Shown here: positions 1 to 10,500 of the stretch, piece by piece
Position numbering within the stretch: position 1 is the stretch's first letter
How the letters are laid out: every line of letters begins with the position of its first letter
NCBI GenBank assembly: GCA_963930775.1
Contig: OZ005707.1
Span: 6,324,001 to 6,388,000 of the forward strand
Source of the DNA: Cliona cf. orientalis
Lineage: Eukaryota; Porifera; Demospongiae; Clionaida; Clionaidae
Direction: 5' to 3'
DNA length: 64,000 nucleotides
Translations under genes and position numbers: made by a program
The notes under the pieces: model-generated
The model's database searches: none
What the model was told of the DNA's origin: nothing
The model's input: only the letters and a program-made list of their open reading frames with translations

Positions 1-916
1 AAATAAATGTGATATTTCTACTCAATACTAAGTCTTCAGAAATGGCTGAAACTTTCTCCCTGAGTTACACCTATATAGGTGCAAAAAATCTTTATAGCTA
101 TGAGGAGTGCATGAAAGAACCTATAATTATTTGTATACCATCCTATAGTTATAATGGTAGCCAGGTGGTGAAAGTCACAGCTATAGCATGGTTTATCTGT
201 TTTATCAGCATGTATCACTAGGTAAATAACAAGGAATGCTTCATCTTCCATTCCTTCTATTTCCTACTTAGCTTCAGAAACTCAATGGTTGTAAAAATTA
301 ATTATATATAGTACACAGATTATTATCTGGTTTTATTTCGATCCTTTGTAGTTGATAGTGAAAGTGTATTTTTGCAGCAGGATAGGTAAACACATCAAAT
401 AGACCTAAATTCAGGAAGCTCACACTTGTTAATATAATATTGGATACTAAGTTCCGTTTCCTTCTATTTCCTACTAGCTTCTATTGAATCAGAAACCCAA
501 TGGTTGTAAAATTATTTATGCAGCAGGATAGATAAATGCATCAAATAGACCTACTTCACTCAACCTGAATTCATATCATCACTGGACCAGGTATCGGTCA
601 TCAACATAACCAGTTCTCAAACTATGCCTCAAGACTACATACGCAACTACAAATAATTATTAGAATTCAATCAAATGCTGTGCTTTAAGTCAGCAACGTA
701 AACTGTGAATTCTCTTCATACACTCATGCTCTGTACTCTACAATTATTATCGAAAATAGCCCTTAGAAACTAATGGGAATTGTGACTCAGTTTCATGGTT
801 TCCATATTTACAAGCACAGTTGTTCAGTAGACACTAATATGGATGCATGCACATGGCCTAGTAAGGCTTTTGGTTAACCCACTCAATTTATCTTTACACG
901 GCATTCTATTGTGCAG
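1..916. other. Intronic/non-coding sequence of a truncated upstream CUB-family copy
   Basis: No exon seen. The stretch is similar to intron 8 of the complete paralogue (4766-5695), including repeated short blocks such as the 'tttttgcagcaggatag' motif (near 370 and 530 here, near 5200 and 5395 there) and the 'gaatcagaaac' block. Intron 8 there is 930 bases, so the preceding exon of this copy should lie just outside the window's left edge. Confidence 0.6.
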
Positions 917-1555
917 CCCATGACCTTGACGAGTACAGAAATAAGGACAATAGACAATCTGGCTGAATCGCTGTTCACAGTTGCTCTCAGAAACGCTCGT
1001 CGCTGGGCAACTCACTGGCCACCAGCCTCCTACTCAAAAAATGGTAGTCTTCTCTTTCAACAAACAGGAGAAAGAGTTTGTGGTGCAACAAGTGAAGATT
1101 CAATCAAATCAAATAATATATCAAAATCATCAGGTTCTGTATATTATTTTTACATTCCATTAACAACAAATTAGACGTTTAATTATTAGTGCTCATTTCA
1201 GTTAAGCTGATACTGCTCACCAGGGGACTAAAGGGTAAAAAATGGTTGTCATGCATACCATGAAATTAATATTTGGATTATATGATGTATACACAGAGCC
1301 AGCAAGTCTAGACAGTGGGGCAACTATGGAGGCTGTGAGAAATGAGAATGCTTGCAATCCTATTGTCCGCTCAGTTGCTAGAAGCTACATCAGCGTTGCT
1401 AAAAGGTATAAATTTGTGATGCATCATTGTAGCTAATGGTCCGAGAATACCAATTAATTTTTACACCAAAAAAATTTATGCCATTACACAGAGTTGATCC
1501 CATTCAATTGAAAGAAGCACAGAAGGAGCTAGAGAAAGAACCTTGCACTGTCTAA
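917..1555 (+). CDS. 3' end of a CUB-family secreted protein, 5' part outside window, rearranged
   Basis: Three exons are recognisable by near-identity to the last exons of the gene at 3185-6315: 917-1043 (begins PMTLTSTEIRTIDNLAESLF), 1297-1405 (EPASLDSGATMEAVRNENAC) and 1492-1555 (VDPIQLKEAQKELEKEP, then CTV and stop). Splice phases are intact. The exon that should lie between the first two, carrying the RRKR basic site, is present but inverted (about 1053-1213), so it cannot be spliced in on this strand. Because that exon is phase-neutral, the rest still reads in frame. A new 'tttcag' acceptor at 1196-1201, followed by a 33-base in-phase stretch 1202-1234, could serve as a replacement mini-exon. 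It may be an altered gene or a decaying copy; the sequence alone does not decide. Confidence 0.55.
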
Positions 1556-2672
1556 GCTATCCTGATCAGAATCAAGAATCAAACTTCTGGTTCCTTCAAT
1601 ACCCATGCATCCATCAGCATCCGTTTCAGTGTCACATTATAAAAGTAGTAGCCTTTGTAGTATGTAGCTTCAAACATTATTATGTACCATGCAATGTACT
1701 CTATGTGTATATTATAGTGGATTTACTCCGTGTTTGTGGTAATAATTACTCTGGTACAAGTATATATACTCACAACAATTTGTAGAAAGCATGCAAGTTG
1801 GATATTGAGGTAATAAACAGAAACGGTCCTTTAATAATAACTGTTGATTGTCTCAAAATTGAAATTGTGCTTCCTTTTTATTTGATACATTCACACATGA
1901 TACCTATACACAGGTAATTGTGCATGCTATGAGTTGTGAGTGTACTTGTAGCAGACCAGTGTAGCTTTAGCCATAAACACAGAGGCATACTGCAGCTGTA
2001 GCAGTATACATTACATGCTACATAATACTATAACATGGAAGTAACTTATTTATGATACTACATTTATTTCATTTCATGATTTCCACAATTGAATGTCATC
2101 ATCCTAGGTAGCTAGCCACTTTACTATTCATAATCTTTTGAGGAGCTTGTCGTCACTAAATTGAAATGAACACCAATGGTGCTATTAAAACCCTCGGTGC
2201 TATGAGACTTATTACTAGTCTACATGTTGCAAATTTGCAAGCTAAGCCTGCAACACTCTGTTGCTATTAACAGTGTTGTAGAGAGTAACTATAACCACAA
2301 GAATGCATTACTGATTGCACGGTATTACGTAATAGTACCACGTGCATAGCGCAAAACACACCCCCTACGTTACATGCACGTGGTCAGGAGTACATCCATG
2401 TACATGATATGTACATGCATGGGCCTTTTTCACTTATTTAGATAATTTCCGCTGATTTGAGCTGAGCGAGGATGTTTATGCAAGCATCCAATGGCGCTCC
2501 GACCCTGAAAGATTCCACTCCGTACCACTCGGCAGACATAATAGCCAAAATAAGGCACAGTGCAAGCTTTGCTTCCATAATAAATCAGTAACGAACGAGT
2601 GACAGCTTCGATTACACTCCAATTTTTGACTAGCATATATAGCACTATTGATCGGGAAAAATATACTATATT

Positions 2673-2683
2673 GCGCATGCGCA
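2673..2683. promoter_or_regulatory. NRF1-like palindromic GC motif
   Basis: The word gcgcatgcgca matches the core of NRF1-type sites found in many animal promoters. It lies 0.5 kb upstream of the CUB-family gene at 3185; a related word occurs in the paralogous flank at 6701-6709. Confidence 0.3.
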
Positions 2684-2886
2684 TACATAAACGTCATAGC
2701 ACGCAATTTTTGATGCCACCTTTCATATATAGCTGCTACCGGTAACTTGATATAATAGACTCCATTATGTGCATATGATTGATACTTGTGCTTAATTTAG
2801 GGATAACTTCTGTACAAAACAGGATGTGATCTTATTATTACTGGTCGACTATGATGACCCTACATGGCTAAAAATAGCCCCTAGTA

Positions 2887-3022
2887 CATGATTACAACAT
2901 CCTCTGATCTAATCTAAGTGCCTATCCTGAGTCAAACTGAGTCCTCCCCCCTCCCCATGATTACAATATCCTCTAATCTAAGTGTCTATCCTGAGTCAAA
3001 CTGAGTCCTTCCCCCCTCCCCC
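2887..3022 (+). repeat. Two-copy direct repeat of ~67 bp
   Basis: Two adjacent copies share 'atgattacaa', 'atcctct', 'tctaagtg', 'ctatcctgagtcaaactgag' and a C-rich tail ending ccctcccc. The second copy is slightly diverged and lacks one short 'atctaatcta' unit. Non-coding. Confidence 0.7.
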
Positions 3023-3113
3023 CATTCTTGCATACTGAATAGGGGATACCCTCTAGCTGCTCCTACTCCCACACCCTTCAGTTCCCTTGTTTATGTTGCT
3101 TCCTGGAATTGGC

Positions 3114-3120
3114 TATAAAT
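3114..3120 (+). promoter_or_regulatory. TATA-like box of CUB-family gene A
   Basis: TATAAAT 71 bases upstream of the ATG at 3185, preceded by attgg (inverted CCAAT). All four full CUB-family genes have a TATAAAT word 49-128 bases before the ATG, which supports a real core promoter. Confidence 0.5.
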
Positions 3121-3184
3121 ATGGGCCAATGATGAGGCCACTGATCATTCCGATATCAACAATCACTGTGCTTCAATAAAGAGG

Positions 3185-6100
3185 ATGTCCTATTTCACCC
3201 TACTACTGCCATTATTGCTGCTCCTCATCATAACCTCAGCACATTCAAGGTCAGACTGACAGCACATCATGATCTTTATGACGTCATGATCATCTCATGT
3301 ATCTTCATAAACAGCATCAACCCGTGCCTGTACAATAGAGAAGACTACTTCCCATGCTTGGACTATTTTAATGCTGGAATTATTTCACCTGGACCAAAGT
3401 AAGTATCTGCTATGCTAGTGGCTCCATAAACTAATGAATCATTGAATGAAGAGATCCTCCCTTGTGTTTCATGCAGTGAGTACACCATCCACGCAACTCG
3501 TTTCCAAGGAAACTCAGTTGATGGATTTCCCATTTGTGTGAAGAGAAAGGAAGGCGAGATTGTGAGGAAGATCCAAGATCTTGGATCACCTTCCGTCAAA
3601 TTTTTATTCTCACCTGGTGCAGAGCAGGAACCAAGAATGAAGTGAGTTTCAGCTTTCTTGAGCTCATTACAGTATACTCATGCAATGGAGTCTCTATAGA
3701 TATTGTATACTTTTTGCAACCAATAATTATTATTGCATGGATACTGCCATGGCTGTGGCAGTGTAAAATGTAGTACATGAACACAACAAAACTATAGTAC
3801 TATATTAGGTACTATTCCACATAGATTAGTAGTACTATCATTCTGCAGTAAGCTTACACTCATCTATATACCTTGTCTGAGTTCAAATAAAATTAAAACA
3901 CTGGGAATGTAAAATATTATTATGCTCCTATATATACATGCAGCTACACCAATCAGATACTTGTGGAGTACAATGTGCAATGTAAACCAGGAGATACAGC
4001 CTTCATAAAATTTGACAGCCTTGACCTGGAATCAGAAAATTGTCATGATGGGATACAATTCAGGTAATATCATGCATGAATGTTACAATACAGCCTCTAT
4101 AGTGCTCAGGCTGTCTAGGTATACATGGCTCCTACTTGCATGTAACTGCAGATGCCGAGACTATGTTACAATTGATGCTGGTGCTGGTGGGAGTATGGAA
4201 TATTGTGGAAATGTAGTACCACCAAACCCCTTCATTGTAGGAACAGGTATTCTTGGACTATAAATGTAAAATTATTATTATTCCTGTTGCATTGGCTAAT
4301 AATACAGGGGTGTTCACTCTGAAGTTTCGGTCGAGTTTTTCTGACACCTATCCTGGTTTCCACATCTTTGTTACCTGCCTCAGTAGTGCAGGTATAATAT
4401 TATTATTAATATCATATCAAGTATTGGTACTATTGAAATGATGTTTTTTAATGCTAGAGTCCAAACAAAATGCAAAACGTACTTGCAATGAACCAGATCT
4501 AGTAGAGGTACGTAAGTTGAAATTAACTATGTGAGCATTGTTCTTCTGTAATATTATAGACAAAATGTGGAAACTTCATAATTTGATGTAGAATAATAAT
4601 TCTTCTTGTCCTATTACAAAACTCCTACCTTGATTGATTCTTACTAGCAATGAACTAGATGCATATTATTATTAGCTATTACTTTGTTGCCACAGAAATC
4701 TTCAACGATTGAAGTGATTAATTTAACTGAAGAAAGCCTTCGCAACAGAAGGGGATCAAATTCTCTGGTAAACAATTGTCAATGTTATGTACATAACCGT
4801 TGCATCTCATGCCATGCATCACATGCATGGGAAAAGGCCAGACATGTCTGTCTATGCCAAAACAGCATTTCTATGGAATTATTAAATCATATCCAGACCA
4901 TAATAAACATGCATGCATGCTGCCTACAATCTCGCACTACAGTTCAACCATGTATGCAAATATTAACTTTAGGGATAGTCCACAGTCACTGTGCACCCTC
5001 AACTACTAATAAAATAGTATCTGAGTGTGTATACTCACGTTCCAACAGTACACATATAGCTAACATAAATATAGCTACAGGCATTACTGTGAATAACTCA
5101 TGCATGCATATTATATTAGCTATACATTATCAATCCCATGATTATTTCGATCCTTTTTATAATTAGTTGCATGGTTGACAGTGAAAGTATATTTTTGCAG
5201 CAGGATAGGTAAATACATCAAATAGATCTACTTCACTCAACCTGAATTCAGGAAGCTCACACTTGTTAGTATAAAAGTAATATTGGACATTCCATTTCCT
5301 TCTATTTCCTACTAGCTTCTGTTGAATCAGAAACTCAATGCATGGTTGTAAAATCATTTCGATCCTTTGTAGTTGACAGTGAAAGTATTTTTTTTGCAGT
5401 AGGATAGATATATGCATCTACTTGAATTCAGGAAGCTCACACTTGTTAGTATAAAAGTAATATTGGATAACCTCAGGGAGCTATATAGTAGTATAGTGTC
5501 AATATGTTCAAAATTAATGTGATTAAGAAATTAATTTTAATGCCTGGGAATTTTGTGTGCAGTTTCATGGTTTCCATATTTACAAGCACCATAGTTCAAT
5601 AGACACTACATAGTGGACGCATGCACATGTCATGGCCTAGTAAGGCTTTTGGTTAACCCACTCAATTTATCTTTACATGGCATTCTATTGTGCAGCCTAT
5701 GACCTTGACGAGCACAGAAATGAGGACAATAGATAATCTGGCTGAATCACTGTTCACAGTTGCTCTCAGTAATGCTCGTCGCAGGGCAACGCACTGGCCA
5801 CCAGCCTCCTACTCAAAAAACGGTATAAGCTTAACTGAAATAAGTAAACGTCTAGCTTGTTGTTAATGGAATGTAAAAACAATAATATGCAGAACCTGGT
5901 GATTTTGATATATTCGATCTGATTGAATCTTCACTTGTTGCACCACAAACTCTTTTTCCTGTTCGTCGAAAGAGGAGATTGCTCACCAGGGAACTAAAGG
6001 GTAAACATTGATTGTCATGCATATGATATTTGGATTATATGATGTATACACAGAGCCAGCAAGTCTAGACAGTGGAGCAACTATGGAGGCTGTGAAAAAT

Positions 6101-6315
6101 GAAAATGCTTGCAATCCTATTGTCCGCTCAGTTGCTAGAAGCTACATCAGCGTTGCTGAAAGGTATAAAATTTATGATGCATCATCATAGCTAATGGTCC
6201 GAGAATACCAATTACTAAAAAATTTATGCCATTACATAGAGTTGATCCCATTCAATTGAAAGAAGCACAGAAGGAGCTAGAGAAAGAACCTCAATCACTA
6301 TCTAAACTGTCCTGA
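3185..6315 (+). CDS. Secreted CUB-domain protein with furin-type site, paralogue A
   Basis: About 12 exons. Exon 1 encodes a signal peptide (MSYFTLLLPLLLLLIITSAH). Exon 2 (near 3316-3400) carries NPCLYNREDYFPC. Exon 3 (3476-3642) carries HATRF, PICVKRKEGE and FLFSPGAE. The CUB-like domain follows: NQILVEYNVQC, CRDYVTIDAGAGG, EYCG, and PGFHIFVTC at 4350-4380, the last being the typical CUB ending. Downstream exons encode a small linker, then TLTSTEMRTIDNLAESLF (exon from 5696), an acidic exon ending in the basic stretch RRKRRLLTRELK (5893-6000), EAVKNENACNPIVRS, and a final exon ending at the TGA at 6313-6315. The RRKR is a predicted proprotein-convertase site. No membrane anchor seen, so a secreted protein is inferred. 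Function unknown; CUB domains usually bind proteins or glycans. The exon layout is the same in three paralogues downstream. Confidence 0.75.
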
Positions 6316-6690
6316 TCAAAATCATCAAGAATCAAACTTCTGATTTCTTCAATACCCATCCATCAGCATCCGTTTCAGTGTCATAGCATGCATAATATGA
6401 TTCATTACCGTCATACAGCTACAGGTATCATATTCATTTAGTCTATCATGTCATCAGGATCAAGCATCACAATTTATTATGATAATCATATCACTTAGCT
6501 ATAAAATTATTATAGATTTATAGAAGTGACTTGTTTGTGCATGGTTTGTGATACTACATTCATTTTATTTTCATGATTTCCACAACTGAATGTCATCGTC
6601 TAGGTAGCTAGCCACTTTACTAATCTGAGTCACTGTTCTATAGCATGATTCAGCAACATTTGAGGAGGTCGTCACTAAAATTGAAACTAC
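4700..6690 (+). repeat. Segmental duplication, copy 2 (pairs with 1-2160)
   Basis: Second copy of the tandem block described for 1-2160. Intron 8 here (4766-5695) contains internal repeats of 'tttttgcag' plus 'aggata' blocks at about 5150-5240 and 5350-5420. Boundaries approximate. Confidence 0.6.
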
Positions 6691-7598
6691 TCGCGCGTAC
6701 GCATGCGCATAATGAGTACACCCACGATGATCAATCATGTGACTCGTCCCTTGCATGCTCTATCCTCTGGCAGTGTATCGAGGTTCTCCTAGAAGTCTAA
6801 GACCCACAACGACCTGCAACGTGAGTTTATGTGATCATAGACGTAGTACCTATCTGTGATTGATATTATACACGGTAATTTTGCGTGCATGAATATTAAA
6901 TTTTGTCAACATCATCACAGTCGGAATTCCGCATTCATCACTATGAAGCTGCTGACTACTAGCGGGTTGAGGGGAGGGGTGGATGGGAGCATTGACCACT
7001 ATAGATGTTTAAATACATTGATGTCGGATAAAGAAGTGTATTCAGGCTTCACATGCGAAGATCTAAGCTAGTAGAAAGTTCAAATAGATTCTCTCATAAT
7101 AATATTATATGTGATGTATAGCTACTAGATGTGGTCATGCAATCTGGTAGTCAAGCCTTGAAAGCACACTTCACAACACCTGCAGTGTGCCACCAGCATC
7201 GTCTATGCATATCAAAGCTGCTGCTCTGTAGAGAATAATAATAATATTACCTTCTAATGTAAGAAGCCTCATGTGGACAGTGAGATCATGCAGTCTGGTC
7301 AGGTCAGCAATTATATCATTGCAAGGCAAGCAGCAGGTAGAATCCCTGGGACATACCCTGCCTATAAATTTGGTTATCAAAACCAACGTCCATATAAGAA
7401 TGACCATCCATAATATTACATTATCCCATTTGGCTAATGAATATTATAATCATATTATACTATAGTAATCTGTAGATTGTGAGAGAAAGTTCCATGGAGC
7501 CATCACATGTAATACTAACAATCCTATCGAAATTTAATAGCAGTAGCTAGCTAGTAACCCTGGATCATTTGATTGGTGTGCAGGTGTGTCCGCAAAGT
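6316..7598. other. Intergenic region upstream of the RTX-type gene
   Basis: The first ~370 bases continue the duplicated 3' flank. A GC word gcatgcgc lies at 6701-6708. On the - strand, 7171-7407 holds an open stretch with CPRDSTCCLPC and a hydrophobic-heptad-like run (DIIADLTRLHDLTVHMRLLT); this may be a gene fragment but has no start, partner exons or clear family. 'tgtgcag' at 7577-7583, just before the ATG at 7599, could be a 5' UTR splice acceptor. Nothing else seen. Confidence 0.4.
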
Positions 7599-10500
7599 AT
7601 GAAATTCAAGACTCGCCACTTCCTGTGGCTCTTGCCTCTGCAGCTGCTGCTAGTATTGTTCCCCACTTCAGTAAATTCATTCACTCCCAAGCCACTGTAC
7701 AAACAGCAAGTTGTTGTGATTCTTGACGATGTTCCAACAATCCAAAAAGCAGGAAGGTTCCTTTATGGAAAACATGACACTTCATCACACATTCTCATGT
7801 GGAATGGAACAGCAGAAGAACTTGAGATAGCGGAATGGAATACAGACTCGGAGACATACGAAGGAGTACAAGGTTCAGGCCAACAGCTCCCTATTGGACC
7901 ACAGAAGACTTTCAGCTGGTCAGACACATTGATCCAGATTGTAGGCAGTGGTGATATAGACAACAAAAATTCTCCAGAAATTTCCAGATTTTCTGCTGAG
8001 AAATTAGCGACAGTGATCACTGGAGAGCTAACTCATGGTGATGTTGGTCGAATTGACATCATAGGGTATGGTACACATGAACATACAGCCACGTCTGAGC
8101 CACCTACATATTTGAGCCAGTTCATGTACACACTGAAGCAGTTAGGTCGACTCAATACAGCTGTAACTGTCAGAGCGAGCCTCGCATTATTGGACCATAG
8201 CGGAAGAGAGCTAACTGGCCAGCTTTTCCTGGGGATGAACACAACAGATATTGAATGGAATCATATGACTCAATTTGACACCTGGGTCGGGTTTTTCACC
8301 GGCGAAAACTACCAACTTGAACAATTAGCACCTAGTACGATTCTACAATCGCCATTCTTTGGAGTACTGCCAGGGGGGATAGAAGTCCACGTGACTGACT
8401 ATCAGAAGAAATCGGACGATGAAAATCCAACTGCATATGCTATGAATGATGAAACGGCCTTTGAGTGGGTAGACAGTGTCGCTCAAACAACGTATCAGGC
8501 CATTCCGAACGGTCGTGCTCCCTCAGTTTCGAGACGTGTGCAATTTTTACTTGACACCCAGGAGATCAGAGACATCTCTGTTACTGAAATTGGTAGTGTT
8601 GCTGATCTGCTAAAGGAGCTTCGCTACTACGGCGATAAAGGTCCCGCAGACTCCAACACCGAGAATTACTATCGTTTTGGAGATTGGATCGTCATCATGA
8701 ATGAAGCTGATTTCTATGTCACTGTGAGTGGTATAGTAGTCAGTTCGACTGATTCAAGTGTCAAGAGAGCTAAACTCGAGAATCTTCTCTCTGACTGGCA
8801 TGCAATTCCTGTCCTCTATCCAGGCATGCAACCAAGTACTGGTGCTAATTTCTTGACCGATGTGACTTCATGGATTAACGGAGAAAGTGGCGCCATTGGA
8901 CTGGAAATGGAGAATGCATACAACGCCCAGTGCGGAGTAGCGATGTTCCTCTCTGAAGCTATCCGAAGCTTCCATACCCACATCACCAACATGATGTCCC
9001 TTGATCTAGCTAACCATGGCTACCTGACAAAAGAGTATTTCTTCAGCTCTCATCCGATGGCTCGCAGGAGAACGTGGCAGATACACTATACAAATACTGG
9101 GAAGCAGAAGACGGGACTGGCCCTGCTACAAGACAAACTGGCAAGATCAGGTTTGTTTCCAGATGAAGACGTTCAAACAGTGTTTGATGAAATCATCCAC
9201 CGAATCTCTCGTATCAGCAAATCGTGGCTTTCACACATTGATAGCGACGAGATTAAGGGTTCAAGAGATCTTCCTCCAGCCACAAAACGGCAAGAGTATA
9301 GTCTTAAAGATGGTCTAGGCCTATTGGCTGTTTTAGAAAGCATCGGTTCCGTACCACCTGCGTCCAACACATTCCTACGAGAGTATGAACTCCATGAATC
9401 CTTCAATCGTCTCTTATCGTCAAACATATCCGAACCGGAAACAGGAGCTATTGGCACCCAAGTCATCGATTTTTCACACATAGACGATGTGACCTTACCT
9501 CTCCATGCTTCCATAGCGCTTGTGAATGACCATGCCTATGTGAGTGATCTTATCAGCCGTGAACTTCACCTGAAACAGCTTCATACTGGGAAGGTTTATC
9601 AAGTGGTACCCAATACGATTGAAGTTGACGATGAAAGCGATATCGTCAAATTCTTTGTAAAGGAGGTAGCAAACGTTTCAAGTGAGCTGGAGCAGATAGT
9701 AACAGAAATAAAGAAATTTCGCCTACAATCAAAGGCTTTGATTGAAAAATTTCTATCATTATCCAACAAGACAAAGAAATTCATCCCATGGCTTAAGAAG
9801 GGCGAAGGTCTCATAAATGCAGTGAAGGGAATATCTAGCTCTATTCATCAGCTTGAGAGTGGTAACCTGGTGGAGGAACTAAAAGGAGCATATCATCTTG
9901 GTCAGAACATTTACAAGATTGGTGACATCACTGGAATTAACAAAGCAGCTGGAGAGTATATCGGCAAAGCTCTGAAGAAGTTAACCGACGAAGCGAGTAA
10001 ATCAGTTGAATCATTTGCGAATGGTGTCGTGAAAAAAACTGAGGGAACAGTATCTTCCCTCATTGGAAAATTCAAAGAGCTGAAGGCAAAGTTTGCTCCC
10101 ATTATATCAGCAGTAGAGGGCATCTACAACATCTACGAGGACTTTAAGCAGCACACTACCCTCGGCTACATCAATGCAGCATTCGATATCGCTGAAACCG
10201 TCCTATCATTCTTTGGCCCCGAAGCCGCACCTTTTGAAGCAGCTCTATCACTGATCCAGATGGGGGTTGACTACTTTTACACGGACATCAGTAGAGAGCT
10301 TCATGCCCTTCCCCCGCACGCTTCCGTGGGTCGAATAGTTGTTGCCGTCCTCAAAGGGATATTCGAAGGAATTGTCGACATCATAAAACAGTTTCTACAC
10401 AACATCGACATCTTTGCAGTAATTGGTGATGCTCATAAGCTAGACAAGCAATATGACAATGATCGCAGGTTCCTTCAAGAATTATCAGACTACAGAAATT

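Larger units (their letters stand above)
1..2160 (+). repeat. Segmental duplication, copy 1 (pairs with ~4700-6690)
   Basis: Exons, introns and 3' flank match the block at about 4700-6690 in the same orientation. The flank match is clear: the block near 2070-2125 with 'tcatgatttccacaa', 'gaatgtcatc' and 'ctaggtagctagccacttta' recurs near 6570-6620. So the duplicated unit includes gene and downstream DNA, as expected of a tandem duplication. Boundaries are approximate. Confidence 0.6.
1556..3113. other. Intergenic stretch, no gene seen
   Basis: No convincing exon on either strand. Contains duplicated flank sequence (to about 2160), an NRF1-like palindrome gcgcatgcgca at 2673-2683, and a direct repeat at about 2887-3022. 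The upstream promoter of the next gene begins near its end. Confidence 0.5.

Noticed and set aside
4800..5166. Open frame in intron 8 of CUB gene A
   Set aside because: Continues past the donor of the previous exon into AT-rich, ATGC-repeat sequence without homology to paralogues; the paralogue at 1-916 does not keep it open.
7569..7598. N-terminal extension of the RTX-type protein by 10 residues
   Set aside because: It would begin at TTG, which is unlikely in an animal gene; the ATG at 7599 also gives a proper signal peptide.
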